From an uncultured Lachnospiraceae bacterium (GTDB taxonomy: Bacteria > Bacillota > Clostridia > Lachnospirales > Lachnospiraceae), in assembly GCA_902476645.1 (NCBI GenBank), contig CABSEG010000038.1, positions 1 through 26,005 on the forward strand: a DNA stretch of 26,005 nucleotides, written 5' to 3'. The position numbers and the translations under genes were made by a program. How positions within the stretch are numbered: position 1 is the first letter of the stretch; each line of letters opens with the position of its first letter. Of the stretch, positions 1 to 7,066 are shown in pieces. Below the pieces are notes generated by a model that saw only the letters and a list, made by a program, of their open reading frames with translations, made no database searches and had not been told where the DNA came from.

Positions 1-15
1 TTTTTTCAAATCAGC

Positions 16-59
16 TTTCCCGCCGCAAATATGTCATTTGGTCTGATTGCGGCGGGAAA
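16..59. promoter_or_regulatory. Perfect 13-bp inverted repeat upstream of the methyltransferase gene
   Basis: Positions 16-28 (TTTCCCGCCGCAA) are exactly complementary to 47-59, with an 18-nt loop. The hairpin ends about 13 nt before the ribosome binding site of the gene starting at 83. Neither side carries a clean U-tract directly after the stem, so a simple terminator is not well supported. It could be an mRNA leader hairpin, an operator, or the end of an upstream unit lying outside the window. Confidence 0.5.
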
Positions 60-82
60 CACACATCAGGAAAGGAGCATCT

Positions 83-943
83 ATGAAACGAGACGAATTT
101 CAGGCCCTGCTTGCCAAGGCCCCCATTCTTCTGGACGGAGCTACCGGTTCCAATCTGATGAAAGCCGGAATGCCCAAAGGGGTATGTACGGAACAATGGA
201 TTTTGGAACACCCCGATTCCTTTATACAGTTACAAAAAGAATACGTACAGGCAGGCTCCCAAATTCTCTATACGCCCACCTTTGCCGCCAATCGTATCTC
301 TTTAGGGGAACACGGACTGGCTGATCAAATAGATGTCATGATTCCCAGACTGGTGGGGCTATCTCGCACAGCTTCTAAGGGGCAAACGCTTCTGGCAGGG
401 GATTTGACCACCACTGGGAAGACGGATCTGCCCTACGATCAGCTTCTGAACCTATATCAGGAACAAATCACCCTGCTCGCCCGTTCCGGAGTAGATCTGC
501 TTGTAGCGGAGACTATGATCGGAGCTGAGGAAACCATGGCTGCCATAGATGCCGCCCACGCCGTCTGCGACCTTCCCATTCTCTGCAGCCTGACGATTGA
601 GGCAGACGGCAGCCTTTTCTTCGGAGGCAATGTTTTTGAGACCGCCGTGATGTTGGAAGAACTGGGGGCTGATGCTGTGGGGATCAACTGTTCCGTTGGA
701 CCGGATCAGCTGACTGCTGTCATAAGCACTCTAAAAAGCTCCGTCTCTATTCCCATTCTGGCCAAACCAAATGCGGGTATGCCTGTGATAGATGCCCAGG
801 GCAACGCGGTCTACTCCATGGACGCAAAGTCGTTCGCTTTCCATATGCAAGCTCTGGTACAAGCAGGAGCGTCCCTGGTAGGAGGATGTTGCGGAACGAC
901 TCCGGAGTATATTCGCCTTCTGGCAAATATGATTCGCAGATAG
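83..943 (+). CDS. Homocysteine S-methyltransferase family protein
   Basis: This 286-residue cytosolic protein transfers a methyl group to homocysteine or a related thiol. It has the pattern of the N-terminal Hcy-binding barrel of MetH and of MmuM/BHMT enzymes. It begins with LDGATGSNLMKAG, and the three zinc ligands are visible: Cys203 in GINCS, and Cys269 and Cys270 in GGCCGTTPE near the C-terminus. The length matches one Hcy domain only, with no cobalamin or folate domains, so a methyl donor partner must be encoded elsewhere. The start at 83 is chosen over an in-frame ATG at 47 because AAAGGAG lies just before it. The donor (S-methylmethionine, SAM or a corrinoid protein) cannot be told from sequence. 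Family assignment is firm; the exact substrate is not. Confidence 0.88.
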   Translation: MKRDEFQALLAKAPILLDGATGSNLMKAGMPKGVCTEQWILEHPDSFIQLQKEYVQAGSQILYTPTFAANRISLGEHGLADQIDVMIPRLVGLSRTASKGQTLLAGDLTTTGKTDLPYDQLLNLYQEQITLLARSGVDLLVAETMIGAEETMAAIDAAHAVCDLPILCSLTIEADGSLFFGGNVFETAVMLEELGADAVGINCSVGPDQLTAVISTLKSSVSIPILAKPNAGMPVIDAQGNAVYSMDAKSFAFHMQALVQAGASLVGGCCGTTPEYIRLLANMIRR

Positions 944-988
944 AAAAAGATCCGGCGGAGGGATGGTGCTCATCTCCTCCCCGGATCT
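944..988 (-). terminator. Intrinsic terminator of the zinc-ribbon operon
   Basis: AGATCCGG at 948-955 pairs with CCGGATCT at 981-988, and GGAG/CTCC continues the stem after a one-base bulge. On the minus strand the stem is followed by five U (positions 948-944), as expected for an intrinsic terminator just after the stop of the minus-strand gene at 995. It may also stop readthrough from the plus-strand gene ending at 943. Confidence 0.7.
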
Positions 989-994
989 CTTCCG

Positions 995-1465
995 TTAATC
1001 TTGCTTCGCGCCGCACTTGGTGCAATAGCGGTCCTCGGAAAGAATCTGCGCCTTACACTTTACACAGGTTTTATATTCCACCGCCACTTCTTCCTCCAGC
1101 GCTTTTTGTTCTGGATACCTGGTTCCGCAAACCGTACAGAACTGTCCGTTTGCCGGCATTCTGGCACCGCAGTTTGGACAGGACTTCTCATGCTCTATCT
1201 GATAAATCCGCTCCTGTAAAAGCGCAATTTTTCGTTTGCCCTCATGAACCTTCTCCACATTCTCCAGCAATTCTTCCTGGGCATCCTCGCTATGCAGCGC
1301 AAAATACTGCTGCCCCAGCTGGGCAAAGCATCCCCGGAGCCGTCTTTCTTCTTCCTTGATCTGGAGCTTTAAATTGCTGATTTCTGCCACATCTTTCGCT
1401 TTTTTGGCCATAGTCTGACTGGTCTTTGTAAATTTTTTCCCAAACTCATCCAAAAATCCCTTCAT
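995..1465 (-). CDS. Coiled-coil protein with two C-terminal zinc ribbons
   Basis: This is a 156-residue soluble protein of unknown function. The N-terminal half (about residues 1-95) is rich in Lys, Glu, Gln and Leu with heptad-like spacing and is likely a coiled coil. Two zinc ribbons follow, each CxxC...CxxC: one begins CPNCGARMP and ends CTVCG, the second begins CVKCKAQIL and ends CTKCG. No signal peptide or membrane segment is present. The start is supported by an AGGAGGT site a few bases upstream. It lies 16 bp after the stop of the membrane zinc-ribbon gene on the same strand, so the two are probably one transcript. Zinc binding is inferred from the cysteine pattern; no enzymatic role can be assigned. 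Confidence 0.8.
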   Translation of the reverse strand: MKGFLDEFGKKFTKTSQTMAKKAKDVAEISNLKLQIKEEERRLRGCFAQLGQQYFALHSEDAQEELLENVEKVHEGKRKIALLQERIYQIEHEKSCPNCGARMPANGQFCTVCGTRYPEQKALEEEVAVEYKTCVKCKAQILSEDRYCTKCGAKQD

Positions 1466-1481
1466 CTAAAACCTCCTGTTT

Positions 1482-2054
1482 TTATGCTTCCCGATCACGC
1501 AGCTTTGTGCCGCACATATTGCAGTATATGTATTCTTCGCTGCATTTTGCCCCACACTGGGGACAATAGCATTCCCCGGAAGTCTCTTTCGCAACCGCTG
1601 CTTCCACCACGGTAAGCGTACCTTCTTCCTGCATGCTTTGCTCCTGCAGCTCCTCCTGTAAAGAGGATTCGCCCTTCATCTTCCCGTTGATCTCTCCCAG
1701 ATGCCTGCAAGCCAGGATCAACATTAACAAAAATTCATAGACGATCCGCACCGCTAAATTTCCCACCGTCAGCAAAATCACACCTGGCCCGATCGCCACT
1801 ATGGAAACAATCAAAAAAACTCCCATGGTAGTGCAGACACAGGCCATCAGGACATAGCAGAACTTTAACAGCCCTTCTATGATATAAAACCGAAAGTGCA
1901 AAAAATCATATGCCTGTTTTAGCCTTCCGGTAAAATGGTTTTCGTTCTTTTTCGACATAAACCAGAAAAAGAGGACGAACGCGCCTATCACTCCGATTAC
2001 CAGCCCCAATACTGCCATTACATTTACAATTCCTTCAAAATCCAGCTTGATCAT
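1482..2054 (-). CDS. Membrane protein with C-terminal zinc ribbon
   Basis: This 190-residue protein begins with a hydrophobic helix (residues about 8-32, VMAVLGLVIGVIGAFVLFFW). Two or three further hydrophobic stretches follow in the middle, then a charged linker rich in Glu/Gln, and a C-terminal zinc ribbon (CPQCGAKC...CNMCG). The topology suggests the ribbon faces the cytoplasm. The start at 2054 is preferred over the ATG at 2123 because CAGGAGG sits 6 nt upstream and the earlier residues look non-coding. It is the first gene of a pair with the coiled-coil zinc-ribbon gene at 995-1465. Function is unknown; proteins of this type are usually annotated only as zinc-ribbon domain-containing. 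Confidence 0.75.
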   Translation of the reverse strand: MIKLDFEGIVNVMAVLGLVIGVIGAFVLFFWFMSKKNENHFTGRLKQAYDFLHFRFYIIEGLLKFCYVLMACVCTTMGVFLIVSIVAIGPGVILLTVGNLAVRIVYEFLLMLILACRHLGEINGKMKGESSLQEELQEQSMQEEGTLTVVEAAVAKETSGECYCPQCGAKCSEEYIYCNMCGTKLRDREA

Positions 2055-2123
2055 GGTTTTCCTCCTGTCGTTTATTGGTCTTATTATACAACCTTGCCGT
2101 GAAAACCACAAGCAAGGATACAC

Positions 2124-2178
2124 AAAAACCGGAGCTTAAAAGCCGCACTTTTTACACGGCTTTTAAGCTCCGGTTTTT
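2124..2178. terminator. Bidirectional-type terminator, 22-bp perfect stem
   Basis: Positions 2124-2145 and 2157-2178 are perfectly complementary over 22 bp with an 11-nt loop. A-tracts and T-tracts form the two ends (AAAAACCGGAGC ... GCTCCGGTTTTT). It follows the stop of the minus-strand gene at 2220 and precedes the leader of the gene starting at 2054, so it insulates the two minus-strand units. Confidence 0.9.
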
Positions 2179-2219
2179 GCTGCGCAAAACAACTTTTTCT
2201 TTTACTCCCATCACCTAAG

Positions 2220-2876
2220 CTAACAGGATAAGGAAGCCTGTGTCAGTTTCTTTCCCTGTCTTTTTTTCCAGTACATGACTCCGCCTCCTGCCAGGGCACA
2301 TACCCCAAGAATAGTATAGAATCTCCAATCCGCATAAAAAGGAGGATTCACGTAAGGAAGTTCCAGAGTAAAGGGCCCTGCTGTGACGATACTTTCCTCG
2401 GATACGCTGGTCACAACCTGAAGCTCCTGTACGGTTAAGCTGCGATTTTTATCGGTATCGGAAAACGGATACCTGGACTGAATCTGACAAATTTCCATGC
2501 CCTCTTCCTGCGTCTGCCCGGTTTCTCCCAGCATCACAGCCAAATTCATAAAACCGTCCTTATAGACGTTTTCCGTTTCTGTTCCACCTGATAAGTTTTT
2601 AATGACAATGCTATCCTCATTTTTTGCCGCAATTTGAATCTGATATCCCTCCAGGGTTTCGGCTCCCTGTACGGTTAAGGTTGTTGTATAGACCGTATCG
2701 GTACCCTCTGCCTTTACCTCCGGTTCTGAAAATGTACAGGTAAGATTTGTCTCCCGACTGTTTTGGCTTCCCGCATCCGCCGCCTCAGTCTGTGTGGTCA
2801 CCTGATCCGCCCTTACCGGCGCTGCTGCCGTAAACAACAGGCAAAAAGATAATGCACCCAAAATTATTTTCTTCAT
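2220..2876 (-). CDS. Membrane-anchored extracellular protein with cohesin-like beta domain and EF-hand loop
   Basis: This 218-residue protein has a signal peptide (MKKIILGALSFCLLFTAAAP, cleavage near residue 23). A beta-rich extracellular domain (about 45-165) resembles cohesin or cohesin-like folds in its strand pattern. A C-terminal membrane helix (about 188-206) is followed by a positive tail (KKRQGKK), so the domain would be held on the outer face of the membrane. Within it lies a canonical 12-residue calcium loop, DTDKNRSLTVQE (D140, D142, N144, S146, E151). An AAAGGAT site precedes the start. It is the next gene after the cohesin/dockerin-type metallophosphatase and is probably co-transcribed with it. 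A role as a surface anchor for that enzyme is inference; the cohesin assignment is tentative. Confidence 0.7.
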   Translation of the reverse strand: MKKIILGALSFCLLFTAAAPVRADQVTTQTEAADAGSQNSRETNLTCTFSEPEVKAEGTDTVYTTTLTVQGAETLEGYQIQIAAKNEDSIVIKNLSGGTETENVYKDGFMNLAVMLGETGQTQEEGMEICQIQSRYPFSDTDKNRSLTVQELQVVTSVSEESIVTAGPFTLELPYVNPPFYADWRFYTILGVCALAGGGVMYWKKRQGKKLTQASLSC

Positions 2877-2914
2877 AGCAATCCTTTCATTCTTGGTTTT
2901 GGAAAGTAGATGTT

Positions 2915-2944
2915 ACCCTCCCCACAGAATTATATGGGGAGGGT
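2915..2944 (-). terminator. Intergenic hairpin between phosphatase and anchored protein genes
   Basis: ACCCTCCCCA at 2915-2924 pairs with TGGGGAGGGT at 2935-2944 around a 10-nt loop. No U-run follows on the minus strand, so it is more likely an mRNA-processing or partial attenuation hairpin than a full terminator. It would lower but not abolish expression of the downstream gene at 2220-2876. Confidence 0.5.
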
Positions 2945-2972
2945 CTTGCAGGCATATGTATCATCTTTCTGA

Positions 2973-4646
2973 TTACTGGTTTACTCCAAGATCACTGGCC
3001 TTTACCAATCTTGTTTCAAACGTATCCAGATTGTTCTGATCCAGTTCGAACACTCTCACACCTCTTAAACGGTGATTTTCTGATCCGCCTAAGCCGTATG
3101 TCTGGTATCCCACGTTTGCATCGTAGCCAAGCTGGATTCCATAATAATTTCCAGTATAATCGTTCACATGGTCATGTCCCACGAACATTCCCTTTACGTC
3201 GCCTCTTTCCAGGGCTGCCAGGAACATACCGCTGTTTACGTCCGCCGGGCACTCTTCCTCGTTTTTCTCGCCTACTACGCCAAATTTATCCTTGTTGTCC
3301 CACATATCACCCCATTCGGGAGTCGGAATATGGAAGAACATCAGCGAATTAATCTTGCCGCCATACTTTGCTTCCAGCTGCTTTGAAGTTTCGGAATACC
3401 ACTGAATCTGCGCGGGACGAATCCAGTCATAGCCGCCGATTCCCGTATTGGTATCTGCGTATGCGTTGGAATCCAGAGCCCAAATATTATAAATCGGGGT
3501 CTTGCCTTCCTGATCATAGATCAGCTGATACATATCACCTACGCCGATGGTGTTCTTTCCGTTGGACTTAAATCCCTGTACTCCGCTCATGCTTGCACGG
3601 TTGATGTTATACTTAAAGCTGCGATAGAAGGAAAGCTGTTTAATCTTATTCCATCCGTCTTCATTTAACGCAGTGGTAGCGTCCTCATCATGATTTCCGA
3701 AGGTTACCAGCCACGGAATCTGACGTTCCTCAAAAGGCTGCGCAATCTGGGTCATCAGGCTCTGTAACTCTTCTCCGTCCATGTTCCCACCGATCTGGTC
3801 TCCGGTAATCACCACAAGATCCGGCTGCTCTGCATCCAAAGCCGCATTCATCAAATTCACGGTATTCTGATTCAGCGTCGGCTTTGTGTCTGTATCAATG
3901 TAGTCCTGGATGTCAGACATCTGCATAATCTTAAACTTTCCGTCCTCGTTAAATTTCAGTTTGCCAATTCTCTGGGTATCCAGGATTGCGTTTGCGATCT
4001 TCACAAAGTCGTTTAAGTCAATCACACCATTGGAATCCATGTCATATTTGGCTGCTTCCGGCCATTTGGAGGAAGCATCATCTACCATAAAATAGGTCAT
4101 AGCTTTTGACAGTGTCTGCACATTGAACTCTTCAATCAGGGCGTCGCTCATAACAGCAATCACGTTTTCATTGTTTCCCAGCACTACGTCCACTGCCTCG
4201 CCGCCTTTTGCGGCCTCCGCAGCGGAAACAGTTACGCTGCCGGTGGCTTCCTCATCTCCGGCTGTTACTACCACGGTCAAAAGGTTACCATAATCTGCTT
4301 TCTTCGGATCTACCATCAAAACCACATCCACCTGATTATCGTTTTTGTCGGAGGCAAGTACGGTGACACCCTCGTTTGCCTGTACCTCCACACCCTTAAA
4401 TGCTGCCGCATCATAGGTTAAGCTCAAGCTGATCGCGTCCGTTCCCTTGATTCCCTTTGTGTATACGGTACCGGAAAAACGGTCTCCGCACAGAACCGAA
4501 GTGGTCTCTCCAAACGTAAGCCCAATGTTTTCGTTGACGGTCGTTTCTTCTGATGCAAATACTGTCATGCTTGACATGGCCATCACCAGGCACATGATCA
4601 TAGCAAGAAGTCTGCTAATCACGCTGTTCTTTCTTGCTTGTTTCAT
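2973..4646 (-). CDS. Secreted calcineurin-like metallophosphoesterase with cohesin-like and dockerin-like segments
   Basis: The mature-length frame from 4646 gives 557 residues. Order: signal peptide (about 1-32, ending TVFASEE); cohesin-like beta domain (about 38-155); helix with a dockerin/EF-hand loop (DMDSNGVIDLNDF, from D202); then a calcineurin-type phosphoesterase domain (about 236-550). Visible metal-site motifs are SDIQD (D245), GDQ (D283), GNHDE (N318, H319), FFHIP (H439) and GHDH (H491, H493). The first motif is D-x-Q where most relatives have D-x-H. The start at 4646 is chosen over 4808 because the signal peptide begins there and GGAGAAAGGA precedes it. The enzyme probably acts outside the cell on phosphomonoesters or diesters; the substrate is unknown. 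It heads the operon-like pair with the anchored cohesin-like gene. Confidence 0.85.
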   Translation of the reverse strand: MKQARKNSVISRLLAMIMCLVMAMSSMTVFASEETTVNENIGLTFGETTSVLCGDRFSGTVYTKGIKGTDAISLSLTYDAAAFKGVEVQANEGVTVLASDKNDNQVDVVLMVDPKKADYGNLLTVVVTAGDEEATGSVTVSAAEAAKGGEAVDVVLGNNENVIAVMSDALIEEFNVQTLSKAMTYFMVDDASSKWPEAAKYDMDSNGVIDLNDFVKIANAILDTQRIGKLKFNEDGKFKIMQMSDIQDYIDTDTKPTLNQNTVNLMNAALDAEQPDLVVITGDQIGGNMDGEELQSLMTQIAQPFEERQIPWLVTFGNHDEDATTALNEDGWNKIKQLSFYRSFKYNINRASMSGVQGFKSNGKNTIGVGDMYQLIYDQEGKTPIYNIWALDSNAYADTNTGIGGYDWIRPAQIQWYSETSKQLEAKYGGKINSLMFFHIPTPEWGDMWDNKDKFGVVGEKNEEECPADVNSGMFLAALERGDVKGMFVGHDHVNDYTGNYYGIQLGYDANVGYQTYGLGGSENHRLRGVRVFELDQNNLDTFETRLVKASDLGVNQ

Positions 4647-4823
4647 TTTTCTTTTCCTTTCTCCTCTTCTATCATGGTTTCTACTTTCTCCGAATGTTGG
4701 GGGCCATCCGAATGCCCATACCAGAACCGTTCCTTTCCCACAAACGAACGCCTGCAAATTTCGCCCCGCCTGCAAAGACAGGCTGTATTGGATACGTCCC
4801 CGATACATCTAAGACTTTAAAAG
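4647..4823 (-). other. Leader of the phosphatase gene with possible RNA structure
   Basis: This stretch holds no convincing gene, although the minus-strand frame stays open. Several small complementary arms are present: GCCTG/CAGGC at 4768-4783 and, closer to the gene, CGTTC/GAACG and a GGGC...GCCC hairpin with a TTCGG-type loop. I do not recognise a known riboswitch class. A clear promoter was not found; a weak TTTACA-17-TAGATG possibility lies just upstream on the minus strand. Confidence 0.3.
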
Positions 4824-4843
4824 GCCTGTGTAAAATGACAGGC
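4824..4843 (-). terminator. Weak terminator after the chromate transporter pair
   Basis: GCCTGT at 4824-4829 pairs with ACAGGC at 4838-4843 around an 8-nt loop. On the minus strand it is followed by CTTTTAAAG, giving a short U-run. It lies 15-35 bases beyond the stop of the minus-strand gene at 4858. The stem is short, so some readthrough into the phosphatase gene is possible. Confidence 0.45.
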
Positions 4844-4857
4844 AAAATGTAGTAAAG

Positions 4858-5397
4858 TCATTGTAAACTCCAAATAACCCCTGCTGCGCCGGACAGCAGT
4901 ATCACTCCCACAGGACCGCATTTCTTTTTCAAAAGCAAGAACATGGAAGCGGCAATCATAACTCCCGCTTCCCATCCAAATCCTCCCCGTATGCTTACCG
5001 CCTGAATGATTAGGTCGAGCCCCGCCTTTCCGATCAGCGCAATGACACCCGGATGCAGTGCGTCTAAAACCTTCTGCATGTACCTGGGTTTCAAAAGGCG
5101 GGCGCAGAGAGCCATCAGAAGAATCAGCAGCACGCAGGAGGGCAAAATACATCCCAAAGTAGCCACTATAGCTCCCGCTAATCCTCCGATTCTGGTTCCC
5201 ACAAACGTAGCGCTATTGACCGCAATGGGCCCCGGCGTCAGTTGGGATATGGTCACCAGGTTGGAAAACTCCTCCTGTCCAAGCCACCCCATCTTCGATA
5301 CCACCTGATCCTGTATCATGGATACAGAGGCATATCCGCCTCCAAAGCTAAACAGCCCGATCTTTAAAAAACACCAAAACAACCCTATGTATTTCAT
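4858..5397 (-). CDS. chrA: Chromate transporter family protein, second half-size subunit
   Basis: This 179-residue membrane protein belongs to the CHR (chromate ion transporter) family and is half the length of full ChrA. The family signatures are near the start (FSFGGGYASVSMIQDQVV) and in the PGPIAVNSATFVGTRIGG segment. Four to six hydrophobic segments follow. The start at 5397 is favoured: its ATG overlaps the stop of the upstream gene as ATGA, and GGAGGAG lies nine bases upstream. An ATG at 5415 is an alternative. It is paired with the other half-size gene, as is usual for short-chain CHR proteins that act as heterodimers. Chromate export is the family's named activity; the physiological anion in this organism is not shown. 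Confidence 0.85.
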   Translation of the reverse strand: MKYIGLFWCFLKIGLFSFGGGYASVSMIQDQVVSKMGWLGQEEFSNLVTISQLTPGPIAVNSATFVGTRIGGLAGAIVATLGCILPSCVLLILLMALCARLLKPRYMQKVLDALHPGVIALIGKAGLDLIIQAVSIRGGFGWEAGVMIAASMFLLLKKKCGPVGVILLSGAAGVIWSLQ

Positions 5398-5957
5398 GTT
5401 CTCTCTCTCCTCCATGCTTCCAGCGTCTGAACGGCTCCTGTAAGAATGCAGAGCAACATCAGCAGAGCCGGGCTACAACCAAATATTGTAATGGCTGCAA
5501 GGGCTACACCGGCAGCAACCAACTGGAGCTCCTTTCTGTCCCGCCAGAGCCCCCATACCATCTCACAGAACGCGGCCAAAACTACTGCCGCTGTTCCTGC
5601 CATCATACCGTGCAGAGCCCAGGTTACGGCCGGATAGCGGCAAAGGGCCTGATACCAGACACTGGCCTGGCTCAGAATCACAAAGGGGGGCAAAACAGTG
5701 GCCAAAACACCGCTTAAAACGCCTAGGGCCCCGGCCAGCCGGTATCCGAAAACCACCGCCCCATTGACGGCTACAGCTCCCGGAGCAGATTGAGCTAAGG
5801 AAGTCAAATCCAAAATTTCGTCTTCCCCAATCCAGCCCCTTCTATCTGAGAACTCCCTTTTCATCATAGCAAGCATGGCATAGCCTCCTCCAAACGTAAA
5901 GGCACTGATATACAACATAGTTCCAAACCAGGAACCTAAGGTTATCTTTCTTTTCAT
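5394..5957 (-). CDS. chrA: Chromate transporter family protein, first half-size subunit
   Basis: This 187-residue CHR-family membrane protein is the first gene of the pair. It carries the repeat signature FTFGGGYAMLAMMKREFSDR near the N-terminus and the APGAVAVNGAVVFGYRLAG segment, matching the corresponding positions of its partner. An AGGCGAT-type site with GAGG precedes the start at 5957. Its stop overlaps the partner's start by four bases, implying translational coupling and a 1:1 complex. The two proteins are clearly paralogous halves of one transporter fold. The pair is divergent from a LysR regulator 127 bp away, the likely controller. Confidence 0.85.
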   Translation of the reverse strand: MKRKITLGSWFGTMLYISAFTFGGGYAMLAMMKREFSDRRGWIGEDEILDLTSLAQSAPGAVAVNGAVVFGYRLAGALGVLSGVLATVLPPFVILSQASVWYQALCRYPAVTWALHGMMAGTAAVVLAAFCEMVWGLWRDRKELQLVAAGVALAAITIFGCSPALLMLLCILTGAVQTLEAWRRERT

Positions 5958-6084
5958 ACAATCGCCTCCTCATTTCCACTATAAATCCCCTTGTGTTATA
6001 TGTAAAATAGTATTATTTTATTATTTAGATAATATATTTATTATGATACTTCAGAAATTTTTTAAATACAGGAAAGGATTTTTT
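5958..6084. promoter_or_regulatory. Divergent control region between chr pair and LysR gene
   Basis: This 127-bp, very AT-rich region separates divergent start codons. It contains the inverted repeat TATTAT-TTAG-ATAATA (6019-6034), which is a plausible LysR-type binding site. Given the high AT content this kind of palindrome can arise by chance. Promoter hexamers could not be assigned with confidence. Confidence 0.45.
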
Positions 6085-6975
6085 ATGACAAGACGACATT
6101 TGGAAATTTTCGTAGCAGTATATCAAAAGGCTAACATGACCAGGGCTGCAGAATCTATGCACTTGGCCCAACCCTCCGTCAGCCTGGCTATCCGGGAGCT
6201 GGAACAACACTACCGCATCCGTCTGTTTGACCGTATAGGGAAACACATTTATCCAACGGATTCCGGAAAACGATTTTATGGGTACGCCCTTCACATCGTA
6301 TCTCTTTTTCAGGATCTGGAGGAAAATGCCCGTAGTCTGGAGCGTACCGGCACTCTCCGAATCGGTTCCAGCATCACCATTGGAAACTATGTGCTGCCTG
6401 ACCTTTTAAAAATCTTTCAAAAGGACTTTCCAGCTATCCGGACAGAGGCTGTAATCCTGAATTCCGCGGCCATTGAACAGGCCATCTTAGACAACCGGAT
6501 TGATCTGGGCCTGATTGAGACGGAAACTCATTCCCGCCAAATACAAAGACTTTCCTTTCTGGAGGACCGCTTATGTGTCATCGTTTCTCCCGATCATCCC
6601 CTGGTCAGGAATCCCCCATCCTCCTTTCGCCAGTTGGCGGACTTTCCTTTTTTAATGAGGGAACGTGGAAGCGCAGGCCGTGAAATCGTAGAAGGTCTCT
6701 TTGAGCTTTATCAGCTTTCTCTGACACCGCTCTGGGAAAGCGCCAGTACCCAGGCTATTGTCCGGGGTGTGGCCAACGGGTTGGGCATTGCTATTCTTCC
6801 CTGGCTTTTGGTTAAGCAAGATGTTCAACACGGTTGTGTAAAGGTCATAGAGGTACCCGATCTTAAATTAAGCCGCTATTTTTATCTCGCATGGCATCAG
6901 AACAAATATTTGACCTTGGGAGCAAAACACCTGATGGAATTGTGCCTTTCCCATTCTTTTTTGGACCACAGCTGA
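6085..6975 (+). CDS. LysR-family transcriptional regulator, divergent from chr genes
   Basis: This 296-residue DNA-binding regulator has a winged helix-turn-helix at residues 1-60 (FVAVYQKANMTRAAESMHLA, then QPSVSLAIRELE) and a LysR substrate-binding domain from about 90 (GTLRIGSSITIGNYVLP) to the end. The length is typical. The start at 6085 is preferred to 6043 because AGGAAAGGA lies seven bases upstream and LysR proteins usually begin just before the helix-turn-helix. It is transcribed away from the two chromate-transporter halves and probably regulates them and itself. The effector is unknown. The substrate domain resembles CysB/CysL-type regulators of anion metabolism only in a general way. 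Confidence 0.88.
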   Translation: MTRRHLEIFVAVYQKANMTRAAESMHLAQPSVSLAIRELEQHYRIRLFDRIGKHIYPTDSGKRFYGYALHIVSLFQDLEENARSLERTGTLRIGSSITIGNYVLPDLLKIFQKDFPAIRTEAVILNSAAIEQAILDNRIDLGLIETETHSRQIQRLSFLEDRLCVIVSPDHPLVRNPPSSFRQLADFPFLMRERGSAGREIVEGLFELYQLSLTPLWESASTQAIVRGVANGLGIAILPWLLVKQDVQHGCVKVIEVPDLKLSRYFYLAWHQNKYLTLGAKHLMELCLSHSFLDHS

Positions 6976-7015
6976 CACTTCTTTTTGATGCGAGAATCCC
7001 TTGGTGAAAAAAGAA

Positions 7016-7051
7016 AGCGGCAGATGCTCTTTTGAATACGCATCTGCCGCT
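7016..7051. terminator. Bidirectional terminator between LysR and NifX-like genes
   Basis: AGCGGCAGATGC (7016-7027) pairs perfectly with 7040-7051 around a 12-nt loop. On the plus strand CTTGGCTTTTT follows; on the minus strand TTCTTTTTT follows. It sits between two convergent stops and can serve both genes. Confidence 0.88.
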
Positions 7052-7066
7052 CTTGGCTTTTTCCTT

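Noticed and set aside
886..1359. 157-codon plus-strand frame
   Set aside because: It is antisense to the zinc-ribbon gene, rich in Pro/Ser/Arg with no domain, and has no ribosome binding site.
4647..4808. 54-codon N-terminal extension of the phosphatase
   Set aside because: The signal peptide begins at the ATG at 4646, which has a good ribosome binding site; the extension looks non-coding.
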